Shown: in pieces, positions 46,760 through 58,499 of the stretch
Layout: the number at the start of each line of letters is the position of its first letter
Numbering within the stretch: position 1 is the stretch's first letter
Origin: Adiantum capillus-veneris
Lineage: Eukaryota; Streptophyta; Polypodiopsida; Polypodiales; Pteridaceae
Reading direction: 5' to 3'
Assembly: GCA_014529385.2 (NCBI GenBank)
Contig: CM043953.1
Span: 96,413,342-96,477,341 of the forward strand
Length of the DNA: 64,000 bases
The notes under the pieces: generated by a model
Seen by the model: the letters and a program-made list of their open reading frames with translations, nothing else
Told to the model about the DNA's origin: nothing
Database searches by the model: none
Made by a program: the position numbers and the translations under genes

Positions 46760-48060
46760 TTCCTGTACAAAATTTATCAAATTAGCTATTTTTCTATAAG
46801 GACAATAGAGCTCTTGAGAACTCCAGTGATTGGTCTCTATATTTCACTTCAATTTGTGCTATGGAAGTCAAAATTTTGACTTTCAGATTCAGCTTAGCAA
46901 AATCAAAGGTCTAATCTGCAACCTCTAAACTGAGTGTATCTGTACCAATTTTGATCCGATTGAACCCAAAATTTTGCTATGGCCTTATATTATGCTGGTC
47001 TAACACTGTATAAGCCCAAAAGTCAAATTTGAAGTCTCTGGATAGCAAAAGTAAATAATCAAAATTCTTCACTTTTGTCACTTTTTTCCACTTTTTGGAT
47101 TGGTTTGGCAAGTATACAACTTGTTATAGCCCTTGGGAAAGTTTCAACAAGTTTGGACAAAATTTGATCAAATTTACCCACTGTTCCTTGTCTACAGACT
47201 CTGATTTCGAGAATCTGGCTTAAGTCTCACTTTTGTGGTCCAAATTTCACCAAAATTGATTTGTGCGGTCTAATTGATGTGCTTGACCTTGTGGTATACT
47301 CAAATCTACAAAATCACCAAGTTTTGAAGCAGATGTAAATAATCACGATTATTTACTTTGGATAATTTTTTGCATATTTTTGTCCCAACTTTGACATAGA
47401 TCTATCAAGCACCTTATGTTAAGGTCACTAGCCAATTTACATCAAGTTTGGATAATTTTTAGTCAAGTGGTCATCATTTATCTGTCCGCAGACTAACTTT
47501 GTAATTTTTGTCACAGTTTTCACTTCAGTGATCCAAATCTTACCAAATTTGGTTTGTGGGCTTATTACAACATGATAAAGCTAGTGGTGTGCCAACTTGG
47601 TCAAAAAAGTTCAAAAACATGGCAGAAGTAAATAATCACGATTATTTACTTTTATCAAAATTTTGCAAGCTTTTGATCAATTAAGCACATACACATGTTT
47701 ATCACATCAATATAAGCCTATGAATCATTTTTCAACAAGTTTGGATAAATTTTTCCTCAATTCACACTCAAGATTGAAAAAGTCAGTACAAACTTTACTT
47801 TTCACCCAGTTTTTTGCCAGTTTAGTGATCCAAATCTCTTGGGTCTTTACAAGAGTTGTTTGTTCACATGTAATGAGTCAATGATATGAGTCTTGGCTAA
47901 TTTGGAGCAAAAAGTTAATAATCACGATTATTAACTTGAGGCTTGGAATGAGCACTTTTTTGAAATTTTCTCAAGGACAATCCTTTTATGATGTGTTTTA
48001 AGCCTATGAATCAAGTCAAAAGTTAGTTTGGCCTAAAAAGTCAAGAAAAAGTAAATAATC
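46760..48060. repeat. Degenerate tandem array (about 287 bp) with palindromes
   Basis: Four or five diverged units repeat the same order of blocks, including caagtttgga, agtgatccaaat and a dyad. The dyad arms read aagtaaataatc / gattatttactt. Copies start at 47049 (left half only), 47333, 47626, 47912 and 48049 (left half only), giving spacings of 284, 293, 286 and 137. At 47912 both arms have changed together (aagttaataatc / gattattaactt). No coding signal. It adjoins the Gypsy-2 gag start and may be its leader or LTR. Confidence 0.75.
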
Positions 48061-48525
48061 TGAGTTTTGGCCAACTTCTTGAAATTTTTACCTCGAAGTG
48101 TCCTTGAGCTTACCCACTGGTTCGGACAACTCTTAGGCTTACTCCCCAGTTGGATTGAGTGAATTTGAGTCTTTTCGTGCTATTTCTAGCCGTAGATCTG
48201 AAATTCTGCAACTTTACATAACAACTCACACTTGATTCTTTCAGAGAGAGCAATGCTATGAGATCCACCTCGGATCCTACTTACTCTACTTCTAGTTTCT
48301 CATGCAATGGGGTTGTGGAAAGTGTCCACAAACACTCGTTTTCTTGTGTTTTCTATGTTTTTTAGAGTCTTGATCTTAAGATTTGTCTCATCTACCAATC
48401 ATCCTCCAAATCCTAATCTAAATCTACAATCCTACCCTGTTAAATGTACTCGTCAAGTACGATTACTTCCAAGCTACCTCTACACAGCAAAATAGGACAA
48501 TCTTAAGCTATGCGATTTCTATGCG
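48061..48525. other. Unassigned spacer
   Basis: Noncoding AT-rich sequence between the tandem array and a gag relic. Nothing recognised. Confidence 0.4.
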
Positions 48526-48860
48526 ATTTCCTAAAAGCTACCGCTTTCATTCGACAGTTTGATGTTTCCTTTGCAAATGGAAATTTCAGAAAAGCGTCGA
48601 AGTTGAGGCATGACCAAACACCTCAAGGTGATTGCAAATACTTGGTGGTATACCAAAGCTCAGCAAGGAACTTACAACAAGACTTCGATTCAATTCAAGG
48701 CCGAATTTTTGGACAAATTGTTTTCCTCTATGCTTTGAATAAGGCACCAAAGAAGATTGGGATCGGTTTGCCCGATTGGAGCACAAGTGAGTCATGGATT
48801 ATGTGAATCGGTATTCGTTCACTCCCTCCAAGGTGGCTCCATTTTTGAACCTCTTTGAAT
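48526..48860 (+). pseudogene. Gypsy gag relic
   Basis: A plus-strand segment encodes a capsid fragment (ATAFIRQFDVSFANGNF, then KASKLRH), matching the Gypsy-1 gag order FIQQFDVAFGDEGFTESSKLRH. The frame shifts near 48610, after which KTSIQFKAEFLDKLF is readable in another frame. About 100 residues remain. It has no LTR or pol attached and is a diverged relative of Gypsy-1, not a copy. Confidence 0.6.
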
Positions 48861-50464
48861 AAGAAAATATAATGAATTTTAACGAAGGAATTTTGCCCAA
48901 ATTTTATAAACGCATCCGCAAGATACTTTGCAACGGATGGTGGAGTCAGCAATTGAAAGTGTACACCTCAGTGTACATAGAATCTAATCCCCGCAGTGGG
49001 ACGTGAACCATTTAACACAGAAACAATGAATTTTTGTTACCTCTCTTCGAAGGATACGTTGCTATCCGGAGAAAGTTTGGAGTAAGAGAATTCAATTAAC
49101 TCCCGAGTTTTTGAATAGAAGACTCTCAAACTTCAAGTGAGAGGGCAAGTGTGATCAAAGTTACATCTTTGAAGAAGTTACAAAGTGTGTTTTCTTTGTC
49201 GCACGAGGAATGCATATGTCTAACCAGGACTAATCACTCTTGAGTGTTTATGAGAGTAGGGTTGAGTCAAAACATTGTTTTATACGATGAACTGCTTTGC
49301 TTAACCATCTGGAAGGTCCATGATTAATTTGGTATCCGATAATTCTCGAATAGATTACCTGCTACTGTAGGTAGGAAATTATAAAGGAACCATTTTGAGC
49401 TTTCAAGCAAAGAAAAACTTTCATTAAGCTTGAGTACTCTTTAAGTCCACACCCCCTACCCGATAAGGGAAGATCTCGGGGGGTTCACTATGTGTAAAAC
49501 TACCATATCACGTGTGTTTAAGACATGTTTGTAAAACCCCTTATCTGTGAATTTTTTGAAGAATATAATAAACCCTTTTCTTTTAAAATCTATAACTTTT
49601 TTTCAAATTTGAAAAAATAATTCCCTTATGTATATATATTTCTGTAAGTTTCAAGAACTTTAAATACCCTTTTGTTGAACTCACGTGATAGGTTACATTT
49701 TTATTAGGTGACCTCCCCGGGGGGAAGATATGGTAGTGCTTTTTGCACAAGTGAAGGAATACTCTCTTTATGAGGGAAGAAGCCTATGCTTGTAGAATTG
49801 CACATTTGAAATCCAAGTTTATTTGATGAGCGGGTTTTTCACTAAGATCGAGCCAAGGGATCGTCAGGTTGAGCGTTTTCGCTCTTAAGGATCTTACAAA
49901 GGGAAGGTAATTTTCCACGTTCATCAAAACTCTAACACAACATAAGAATTATATACACCTTTGAGTACATGGATAACACACGAAGATACAGACGTATGCC
50001 AGGATGGGTCATCTACCAGTCGAATTTTTTTCTCTACTGAACGGAATGAGATGAACAAACGTCCTTTTCACAAATTGGGCTGGAGTTTGTTATACTCTCT
50101 TGAGTACCTGTTTACGCACAACGATGTTCCAACACAAGAATCTCTGTTTGAGATGTGTTTGGTAGAAGAAATTTGAGTTTCTCTATGGAGAAGAGGTGTT
50201 TTGATGGTCGTTGATTATTGAAAACGTTATGTGCTTTTACCATTACAGCAACAACTTCTGGTTGCGGTATATGTTTCTCCATGAGTAGGTCGTAGCATTT
50301 ACACGCTTCTGGAATAAATTTGAACAATTATGTTTGTAAGAGTATAATTCAACAACCATTTTATAATGGTAAGAATAACCTTAACCACATATGGGAGAAC
50401 ATCATTGAGATCTAAAGCGCGTTGCCCTTAAGTGGGCCAAGTTTGAACTTATGTTCACAGAAAC
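48861..50464. other. Unassigned AT-rich stretch
   Basis: No gene found. A roughly 60-bp block at 49640-49705 recurs at 56209-56270. Two short blocks near 49500 and 49730 (actaccatatc and its complement) are inverted copies about 230 bp apart. The rest has no recognised feature. Confidence 0.4.
49640..49705. repeat. Dispersed repeat, copy 1
   Basis: The block tttctgtaa...ccctt-tgttgaac...gttacat matches 56209-56270 over about 60 bp with scattered differences. Function unknown. Confidence 0.5.
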
Positions 50465-51962
50465 TGTCATAATAACTAATATCTAATTCTCCTAACTGAT
50501 TTTCTCATGTTAAACTGATCATTTAATATGGGGAAGTACCAAGGGAGAAAAAGCTAGAACATTGGTTAAGTTGGCAGATCGATCACAGTAGGGATCCAAA
50601 GGAAGAAAAATAGGGATCCAAAGGGGGGCCATCTGCAAAAGAGCAATGTGCAACAATGGGATTCAAAGACCCTAAAGTTCAGCCCATTAAGACTTCCAAA
50701 ATGCTAAGGCTCCAAAATTCTAAGGCTATGTCCAATGGTCAAAACCTAGGAAATATTGGATGCTTGTGGGAAGACTCAAAAGTCTTCCCACATCCCTATC
50801 TTGGAGGGGGCAAGCCCTTTTAGTAGGGGATGAGAGAGAAACACACACACAATCTAGCAAGCTCCCTTTACACAAAGGGAATAGGGACACATGTGAGTTC
50901 CCTAGCCATGTTTCCCCCAAGGTGCATTCAAATTCTATTGGATGGCCATAGAGGTGGACCAATGAGAATTAGGCTAGAGTACACATAGTTTAGTTCATTT
51001 AAAAACACTTGATAAAGAGAACCAATAGAAATTAAGCTCTTTAAAAGACTATTGGACAGTCTCTCAAGGGGTCCAATGAGCATTTAGCAGCACAATGGCT
51101 TGTCTGATTCCTATTGGCCAGAGGACTAAGGGGTCCAATGAGAGTTTAATTGCATTTATTAAATACTTAAAGATCTCACAAAAGGGAAAAGGGGAACACA
51201 TGTCGCAAGGCTATCATTTATTCTTCTTAATTATCATTGGCTAAGCTTTGTAGGGTCCAATGGGATGCCAGCATGAGTAAAAATCAAGAGGGGTCGACCA
51301 AGAGAGAGAGGGGGATGATTTTGGAACGCATTATCACACACACACTCACAAAATATCTTGTGTGAAGCAAAGAAGAGACTCTCTCCTTCTCAAGCTTTAA
51401 TGGAAAGATCATCATTTACTCCAAGCTTGTGAGAAGGGAGGTCTACACCAACAACTCTTGGCTTTGCGATGCAAATCCAACCAAGAGCCAAGCTCCAATG
51501 CATGCTCATCTCCTCTACCATGCTAATTACTAAGCTATGCTAACCTTTTATGAGTGATTATGTGAGGAGGTATACTTGAACTCTCTCGTAAGAATACTCC
51601 TTCTTCCTCTCGATCCACTCCCATACCCCGCTAGCTCTCACCATCTTCGAAGGTGTGTGAGGTCTTGAGTCTGAGACCGTGAGGGAATTGATGTTGTATT
51701 TTATAAGTTTGAGCTTATAAGACTTTTAGAGGGGGGACCGCTAGCTCCATGTAAATCCAGTCATCAACTGTTGTCAATAGCTTAATTTCTCTCTCTTTTT
51801 GAAGTATTTTTCATGCCTATCTAACTATGTGTTATGCTTTTGTTGCTCTCTCCATCCAAGCACTCTTACTATGCTCAAATTAGGAATCTATTCTAATAAA
51901 ATACTCACTATGTCTATGTTATTTTCCGCTACACACAAGTTACTAGACCATTATATGTTACA
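50465..51962 (+). repeat. Gypsy-1-family 5' LTR
   Basis: About 1498 bp from TGTCATAATAA to ATGTTACA, alignable with both Gypsy-1 LTRs in inverse orientation. Confidence 0.9.
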
Positions 51963-51963
51963 T

Positions 51964-51975
51964 TGGTATTAGAGC
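51964..51975 (+). other. Primer binding site of truncated copy
   Basis: TGGTATTAGAGC, one C-to-T change from the initiator tRNA-Met site, one base after the LTR. Confidence 0.85.
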
Positions 51976-52050
51976 ACAAGGTTTCTCTTTTCTTGCTCAA
52001 GAAGAGAGGTTCTCAAGCTAACTATAAATTGTTGATATTATTAATTGCAA

Positions 52051-52495
52051 TTGAGAAAGTAGAATAGAGATTTTTCAGCCTTGCAGTGCGCCTGCTTCTT
52101 GCACATAACAGGACATCACTGTCGAGAGCTATGGTCTTAATAGTGGAGTCCTACGGGGCTTGCTTACGGTATAACCACTATTGAGCTATTAGAAGATTGA
52201 CAGGAGCCGGTACTGTTTTGGTGTTGAAAGACCCTCTCTTCTATCCTTGCAATTAATGATATTTGAGCCATTGAGTAAATAGAATAGGGATTTTTCAGCC
52301 TTGCAGTGCACCTGCTTCTTGCAGATAACGTGACATCACCGTCGAGAGCTATGGTCTTAATAGTGGATTCCTACGGGGCTTGCCTATGGCTTAACCACTA
52401 TTGAGCTATTAGAAGGTTGACAAGAGCCGGTACTCTTTTGTTGTTGAAAGTTGAAAGACCCTCTCTTCTATTCCTTGCAATTAATGATATTTGTG
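52051..52495 (+). repeat. 220-bp tandem duplication in leader
   Basis: The motif tttttcagccttgcagtgc occurs at 52071 and 52291, giving a period of 220. Both units carry the whole segment from gagaaagtagaat-type sequence to ttgcaattaatgatattt-gcc. Gypsy-1 has a single copy in the same place (about 18300-18530), so the duplication is specific to this copy or sublineage. Confidence 0.88.
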
Positions 52496-52602
52496 CCACG
52501 GACACAGGACCTTGAGTGATTTTCTAAAGGGGTTAAGAGGAGTAGCAACTAGGGCCTGAAGTGCCAAAGTACACCTTAAAAAATTTACACCTAAAAGGTG
52601 TT

Positions 52603-52849
52603 AGAATGGTTGACAATAGTGAAATTAATGTTGATAGATTCGATTTTGCTAGAGCAGGCTATTAATGATGTCCCTATGCTTGTTAACTATCTTATTTCTA
52701 GGCTTCAACAAGCCATGGGCAATCCATCCCTCCAAAGTGAAGTGCAACGGAAGCTATGTGATCATGGGATTCTACAAACTCCCCACCAAGAAAAGAGAGT
52801 ACTTTGGAAGCCTCCTTGTGAGACTTCCAACTTATTAGGAGAAATATGA
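52603..52849 (+). pseudogene. Gag N-terminal fragment
   Basis: Starts with an ATG and the same codons as Gypsy-1 gag (DNS, EINVD). It shifts frame near 52655, then reads VNYLISRLQQAMGNPSLQSE in the other register, nearly identical to Gypsy-1 gag residues about 30-50. It stops at 52849. Confidence 0.85.
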
Positions 52850-52852
52850 ACC

Positions 52853-53243
52853 TTGCATGGGCCTTGTAAGGAATCCTAATTTTTAGGGATTAAGGCTAAT
52901 GATGTGTAGGGTTAAGGGGACAAGGGTATTCAAGAAGCTAGTTTTGAGTAGGCTTTTCTAGCCTTTTTTTTAGACACATGTAGGATGTGGACCTAAGAGG
53001 TCACCTTCTCTCTCTAGCTTTTTGAAAGTGAAGGGAGTAAAGAGGTGTGGCCACATCATCAAAAACATGGATCACTAAGAGCCAAAATTTGACTTTTTTT
53101 AAAAAAAGTTATTTTTACTTATTTTTTACTTAAAACTCCCCCCCAACATATATCCATATCAAAAAAGTATTTTTTGATATTTTTTTTAAACTTACAAGTA
53201 CTAAAAGTCCAATTTTTCAAAAAAAAAACTCCCCCAAAAAAAA
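52853..53243. other. Unassigned spacer with homopolymer blocks
   Basis: AT-rich, with several poly(A), poly(T) and short poly(C) tracts. The motif aaactccccc occurs twice (near 53136 and 53229). No gene. Confidence 0.5.
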
Positions 53244-53480
53244 AAAACCTTTCTTCTCTCTTCCTCTTCCCTCCTTTCTCCCTCTCCTCTCCCTCCCTGC
53301 CCCTTCTCTCCTCCTCCTCCCCTCTCTCCCTCTCTCCCACTGTCCCCTTCTCTCCTCCCATGTTCCTCCCTCTCCCTCCTTGCCCCCTTCTCTCCTCCTT
53401 CTCCACTCTCTCTCTCTCTCCCCCACTACCCCCTTGTCTTCTCCCATGTTCCTCTCTCTCCCTCCCCCCTCTCTCTTTTC
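53244..53480. repeat. Polypyrimidine minisatellite
   Basis: About 235 bp of almost pure C/T on the plus strand, with a loose repeat of about 85 bp (ctcccatgttcctc near 53355 and 53441). Long homopurine-homopyrimidine tracts can form triplex DNA. The open frames on both strands are composition artefacts. Confidence 0.85.
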
Positions 53481-55184
53481 ATCCTTTGCTTCCTCATGCA
53501 ACAACTACCATGGTGCTCAAGGACATAACAAATCGTATGCATACATATTTGCTTGTTCGCAACGTTTGCATCGAAGGCCGCACGTGAGGGTGAGCAGAGG
53601 TCATCCCAAGAACGTCGTAGCATCGGTGAGATGAATGTTGACGATTCTTCAATATCTTTCCAATACCATCACATATTTGAATAAAACACCCCTTTATGCA
53701 AGGTAACAATATACTTCTTACTTTTGATTGTGTTCTTCTTATCATAAACTTTGACGTCTAAGGTGTTGCCTCTACTTGTTTTGTAGTGCTTGGCACAAAG
53801 GTTGCTTTTATGCACAAATAGTGAAAGGCTGCAGGTTAGAGAGGCCAAGTGTCACCACTTTTCCTCTAAAACAGTCTTCTTTGTTACATCTTGCAGGTAG
53901 GTGCTTCAAATCCATGCTTATTAGGGGTGGTAGTCTCATCCTAATGTATATTTTTATATTGTTTATTCCTAGCTAGATAGAAATACTTGCAAATTTGTAC
54001 AACATATACTTAAGAAGTGTCTTCATTATATAGCTTGCAAATGTTGAATTCATACATGTTTTTGTTACAAGGTGACCTCTTGCTATGCTAGTTGAATGGC
54101 GTTGTTTGCAAGAACGGCTCAAGGAACTGGCATAACATGAAGCTTTTACGGTGGCACAAAGCTCTCCTCAGCGGCAATGTGGCTCCCACTACACCAAAAA
54201 TCATTATGCTGACATGAAGAGATCCCTAGTAGGACAATGCAAAAACTTTTTATCAGCAGCAACACACTCTTTCCTAACATAAGGGCACTCCTACCAAAGA
54301 TATTTTTATGTGATAGGACACCCCAGGAGCATACCATGTCATGGAATGGATGTAAGAACTATGACCACACTACTCCTTGTAAAGTGTTCACAGATGTATG
54401 TTTATCAAAGTTAATGAGAAGAAATTTGGACTTTTTTGTTTGTTGATGTGTAAGAGCACTCTAGGTCTACAATATTTTAGATTGTTTGATAAGTTAAATA
54501 AAATTTGTAGTCATTTAAAGTGTAAGTTTGTTTTTGTTTGGTAAGATTGTACATGAGTAGACATAATAAAGTATAAGAGATCTGGACGGAATAAGCCTCG
54601 ATTAGATTCCTACCATGCACTTGTGACACCAGACCTCTCCTTGAACCTTTTGATTTCTATCATTGTGGGAAGTCTAAGGGTGGTCTATTTTCAAATTTTT
54701 AGCAATAAATTTTTTTAAAAGGAAATTTTGGTTATTTTAAAGTTTGTACACAGTCTAGGAGTTCATTCTGATTGTTTTCCTTCAGTTTCAATTTTTGATC
54801 GAGGGCACTCCTTGGAAGCCACTTTTGAAGGTGTTAGGGTGAGATTTTGAGAAAGTTTTGTATGTAGGAAATGCAGTCCTTAACACAATAAAAAACATTG
54901 GTTCTCTGAGTATTTTCAGATTCCATGGTTTTAATGCCCGTTCGAGCCCGTAGATTAAGGAAAAAGTAAGAAATGTCTGTTTTACATCATTTTTTAAGAA
55001 ATTGCCAACTTGCACGTTGATTTTTGGAAAATCCGAGTAGGATATGATTTTTTTGCATCACACGATAGTCGAAGAGCGCGACGAGATGAACAAATTTATG
55101 TGAGACAAGCCCAGACAGATTCAGAGCCAATTGAACACTAGAAGCTCTTGAAAACAGCCTAAAAGTCCACCACTTGAATTATGA
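53481..55184. other. Unassigned AT-rich stretch
   Basis: No convincing gene. A minus-strand frame at 54788-55015 (75 codons) has ordinary composition but no recognisable motif. A cactacaccaaaaa string at 54187 resembles a CACTA transposon end but has no partner. Confidence 0.4.
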
Positions 55185-55200
55185 CCATGCATAAAAATAA

Positions 55201-55303
55201 AGCCTGTACTTGTCATTTTAGGGCCCCAAGGACCCTCAACATGAGGGTCCCTTGGACCCTCAACATGAGGGTCCCTGGGGCCCTAAAATGACAAGTACAG
55301 GCT
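55201..55303. repeat. Inverted repeat, unit 1
   Basis: 51-bp arms around a centre at 55252, with a few mismatches near the centre. The inner part is itself a repeated accctcaacatgagggt. Confidence 0.85.
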
Positions 55304-55644
55304 TTTTTTGATGCATAGCCATGAGATAGAATTGGGCAAATTGATGTATTCATAGCAAACTCCCCCCCCCTCCCCCACAATGGCAAATAGCTAAACATTG
55401 TATCATGCCATGCATAAAAATAAATCTTGTACTTGTCATTTTAGGGCCCTAGGGACCCTCAACATGAGGGCCCACAAGGGCGCACAAATCAGCCATCCAA
55501 AATTTGGCCACAAGGGCGCGCAAATCATCCATCCAAAAATTTTGATGCATAGCCATGAGATAGAGTTGGGCAAATTGATGTATTCATAGCAAACTCCCCC
55601 CCCCCCCCCCCCACAATGGCAAATAGCTAAACATTGTATCATGC

Positions 55645-55831
55645 CATGCATTAAAAAAAGCTTGTACTTGTCATTTTAGGGGCCCAGGGACCCTCAACAA
55701 GAGGGGCCACAAGGGCACGCAAACTAGCCATCCAAAAATTTTGGATGGCCAGTTTGCGCGCCCTTCTGGCCCCTCTTGTTGAGGGTCCCTGGGCCCCTAA
55801 AATGACAAGTACAAGCTTTTTTTAATGCATG
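55645..55831. repeat. Near-perfect 187-bp palindrome, unit 3
   Basis: Arms of 93 bp (55645-55737 and 55739-55831) with about three mismatches and a one-base centre at 55738. Transcribed, it would fold into a single long hairpin. Poly(C) flanks follow on the right. Confidence 0.9.
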
Positions 55832-56208
55832 TCCATGAGATAGAACTGGGCAGTTTAATGTGTTCATAGCAACCCCTCCCCCCCCCCCCCCAAATGGCAG
55901 ATACCTAAACCTTGTATTATGCTTATCAACCATTTTTTACTTCCTTGTGTCCATCCCCTGTTCTTGGAAATATCTTGGTCCCTATTTGTGCCTGGATGGG
56001 CATTCTACGCGCCATTGTGGTCCCTCTTGTTGAGGGTATCTGGGGCTTCAAAATGACAAATAGGGGCTTTGTTTTAATGTATGGCCATGAGATAGAGTTG
56101 TAGTGTTTGATGTCCGGAGTATTCACCATGTCAAATTTTCCTATATCATGTCCGTTCACCACAATGGATTGAAAGTAGCCCTTATAGGCCTTACCTACAC
56201 ATGTTTCT

Positions 56209-56270
56209 GTAACTTTACAAGAATATAAATTCCCTTCTGTTGAACACATGTGCTATGTTACATATACCTT
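56209..56270. repeat. Dispersed repeat, copy 2
   Basis: Matches 49640-49705. It lies just after the fold-back array. Confidence 0.5.
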
Positions 56271-58263
56271 AGTGAACTCGCAAGGTCAAAGGCCTCACAA
56301 ATTTTGTGCACTCAGAACATTTAGCACTAGAAATCAACCAAACAAGGAGCCAATTTTTACTTCCTTGTGTTCACCTAGTGTTCTTGGAAATGTTTTGGTT
56401 AAGCCATCTCTTTGGTATTTAAAACCACATGTGACCCCTATTGTTATAGTATCCGACCAAAGGTTTCTTGATTAGCAGTTATATAGGTTCGAGTGATACA
56501 TATCTTCTATGTTAACAATGCATGTATCTATAATTTATGTTTACACTTTCTCTATCCAAATGAGCTACATAGTAAAAATCAAATCCGCAATTCAACAATT
56601 AAGTTCACAAGGTGATAGCTATTGGTATGATCTTTAACAATACCAAATAAATAGCTACCAATAGCGAATGAATAGGGATATTTAAGAAGGTTTGATACCA
56701 AAAACTTGTCAACACTACTCAAAAAGGTGGAAATTCAAAGGCTTTATAATATATATGATGAAACAAGAATCAATAATAATTCACCCCTATATATCTACAC
56801 CTCCATCTCAAGTTGTCATTTCTCTAAGTCAAGCTTGGCATAGGAATAGTATGGAAACAATAACATTTTGAAAAGCAAGAATTTAGCTTTCTCAACTTTT
56901 GAAATGTTGCTATTGATATATATTCAACATCCCCAAATGAGGACATCTTGACAAAGATTATGATCCACTTAATAAGAATAACCATTAATGATTAAACTGA
57001 AATCAAAATATTGCATGAATTTCTTCATGGTGGAATGATTAAGACTTGAAACTTCAAACATCTTACAGACAAATGAGAATATCCAAAAAAGTCAACAATA
57101 TTTCTCAAATCTGTATGAAACTCCAGTAATCTAAATACTCAGTGCGACACCATTTAACAAAAAGAAATATTTATATTGCATTTATAGAGGAATCCAGCCT
57201 CATAAAAATAATTACAAATGGAGACAATGTTGTTGCTGTTAGGCTTCTCTTACAAGTATTTGTCTTTCTCATCTAGAGATTCATATACACGAGTATTTGT
57301 GTGTCTATGACACTAGGGAAGATAGTAGTACTATAGGGATGGCTTTTCTAAGAGCTCCTAGAGAGTACCTATTGGTTCAAGATTCTACAAAAATCCTACT
57401 ATTCTTATCAAAATCTTTTAACACGGTAGTGAAAGGTTCCTCACGGAACAAAAATAGGGTGATTTCCATCTCTGCACATGGTTGCTTTCTCATGTCCTCT
57501 CAAAACAAGTTGACTCTGTAAGTAAACAACAGATTATGTGAGCACAAAGTTATAAAGTACAAAATGATATCATTCTAATAATCTAATGACAACTATACAA
57601 AGAATAAATTATAACAAAAATCTTTGATGACTCTCCATAGATAACACAACTTACTTACATTGTGAGACTCAATCACATGCTACAAAACTATAGATGGCGC
57701 ACCAAAGCCATCAACAAAATAGCACCACCCAATGTTATGAGGTGTGAAGCCTAAACATTGAAAGCCATAAAGAGGTTAATTCCCTCTAGCATGATAAACT
57801 TAAAGATGCAGATGATCTTAAGCTCTGAATGTAAGCTACAAGGGTAGTTTTCTCACCATTCTATCTTTATGTTGGAGATGAATCCTTGCAGTGCCCATGC
57901 ACTATTCACACCTCCTGCTCTTGTGGTATGCAAGTCATGTGAGTTGATGCTTTTTCCACCTTTGGGAGTAGAGGTTTCCATGTAGTGCGAGTGAATGAAA
58001 GTAGAAGGAGGAAAATCTTGTTTCATGCTATAATGGAGGTGAGAGAAGGGAGAGGAGCTAGCTTGGTGTGGAACTATGTGGTGGGCAAGGGGAAGAGATG
58101 GGGAAGAAGCTTGCTTGGTGCTACAATGGAGATGGGAGAAATCTAGTAGAGAGATAATGTTGGACTATAGGGGGTGCATGTGGTTGTTGCAGCCATGGAG
58201 AGCTTGGAAAAGGGTTTGTAGAGAGAGAAAATCACTTTTAGCTATAGAATAGGTTTGGAAAGA
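56271..58263. other. Unassigned stretch left of copia D
   Basis: AT-rich, without a recognisable gene. 57297-57521 is a 74-codon plus-strand frame without motifs. From about 57950 a G/A-rich segment contains loosely repeated gagatgggagaa- and gcttggtg-type phrases. This was the insertion context of copia D. Confidence 0.4.
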
Positions 58264-58268
58264 CTTTG

Positions 58269-58485
58269 TGTTGGGATTAAAGCCCAAGTGGCCTCTTATG
58301 CGGATATGGCCGGCCGCCCGCCTAACTCACTTACCTCTAACTCTTTGTATATACTAACATATTCTTTGTGAATACTAAGGATTTGGGAGATAACCCTTCT
58401 AACATCTCTCTGCGTACTATACTGTGTAAGCTCACTGTGTGTGTGTGAGAGAGAGAGTCGACCCACGCTCCGCTCCGCGACTTCA
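58269..58485 (+). repeat. Copia D 5' LTR
   Basis: 217 bp from TGTTGGGA to CTTCA. It holds a GC-rich block with GGCCGGCC (near 58309), a TATA box at 58348 and a purine run near 58445. Confidence 0.97.
58348..58353 (+). promoter_or_regulatory. Copia D TATA box
   Basis: TATATA in the LTR, about 80 bp downstream of its start, the likely core promoter of the element. Transcription would start some 25-35 bp further on. Confidence 0.6.
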
Positions 58486-58487
58486 AT

Positions 58488-58499
58488 TGGTATCAGAGC
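58488..58499 (+). other. Copia D primer binding site
   Basis: TGGTATCAGAGC, an exact initiator tRNA-Met match, two bases after the LTR. Confidence 0.95.

Larger units (their letters stand above)
50465..52852 (+). mobile_element. Truncated Gypsy-1-family copy
   Basis: The plus-strand remnant consists of a 1.5-kb LTR, a primer binding site, a leader containing an internal duplication, and the first 80 or so codons of gag. It ends near 52852. Pol and the second LTR are absent. It is clearly diverged from Gypsy-1. Confidence 0.88.
55185..56115. repeat. Tandem array of fold-back repeats with poly(C) tracts
   Basis: Four diverged units repeat a block beginning gtacttgtcatttt (55206, 55429, 55664, with a degraded fourth near 56000), periods 223 and 235. 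Each is followed by catagccatgagataga, a variable poly(C) tract (near 55364, 55598, 55876) and aatggcaaatagc-type sequence. Units 1 and 3 are long inverted repeats. Unit 2 has mainly one arm. No coding potential. Confidence 0.88.

Noticed and set aside
53119-53587. Several open frames rich in Pro/Ser/Leu or Glu/Arg/Gly
   Set aside because: They are direct products of the polypyrimidine repeat on both strands.
54187-54200. CACTACACCAAAAA, resembling a CACTA transposon terminus
   Set aside because: No inverted partner, target duplication or transposase is seen, and the motif is short enough to be chance.
54788-55015. 75-codon minus-strand frame
   Set aside because: Ordinary composition but no motif, no neighbour and no repeat copy. 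It is too short to support on its own.
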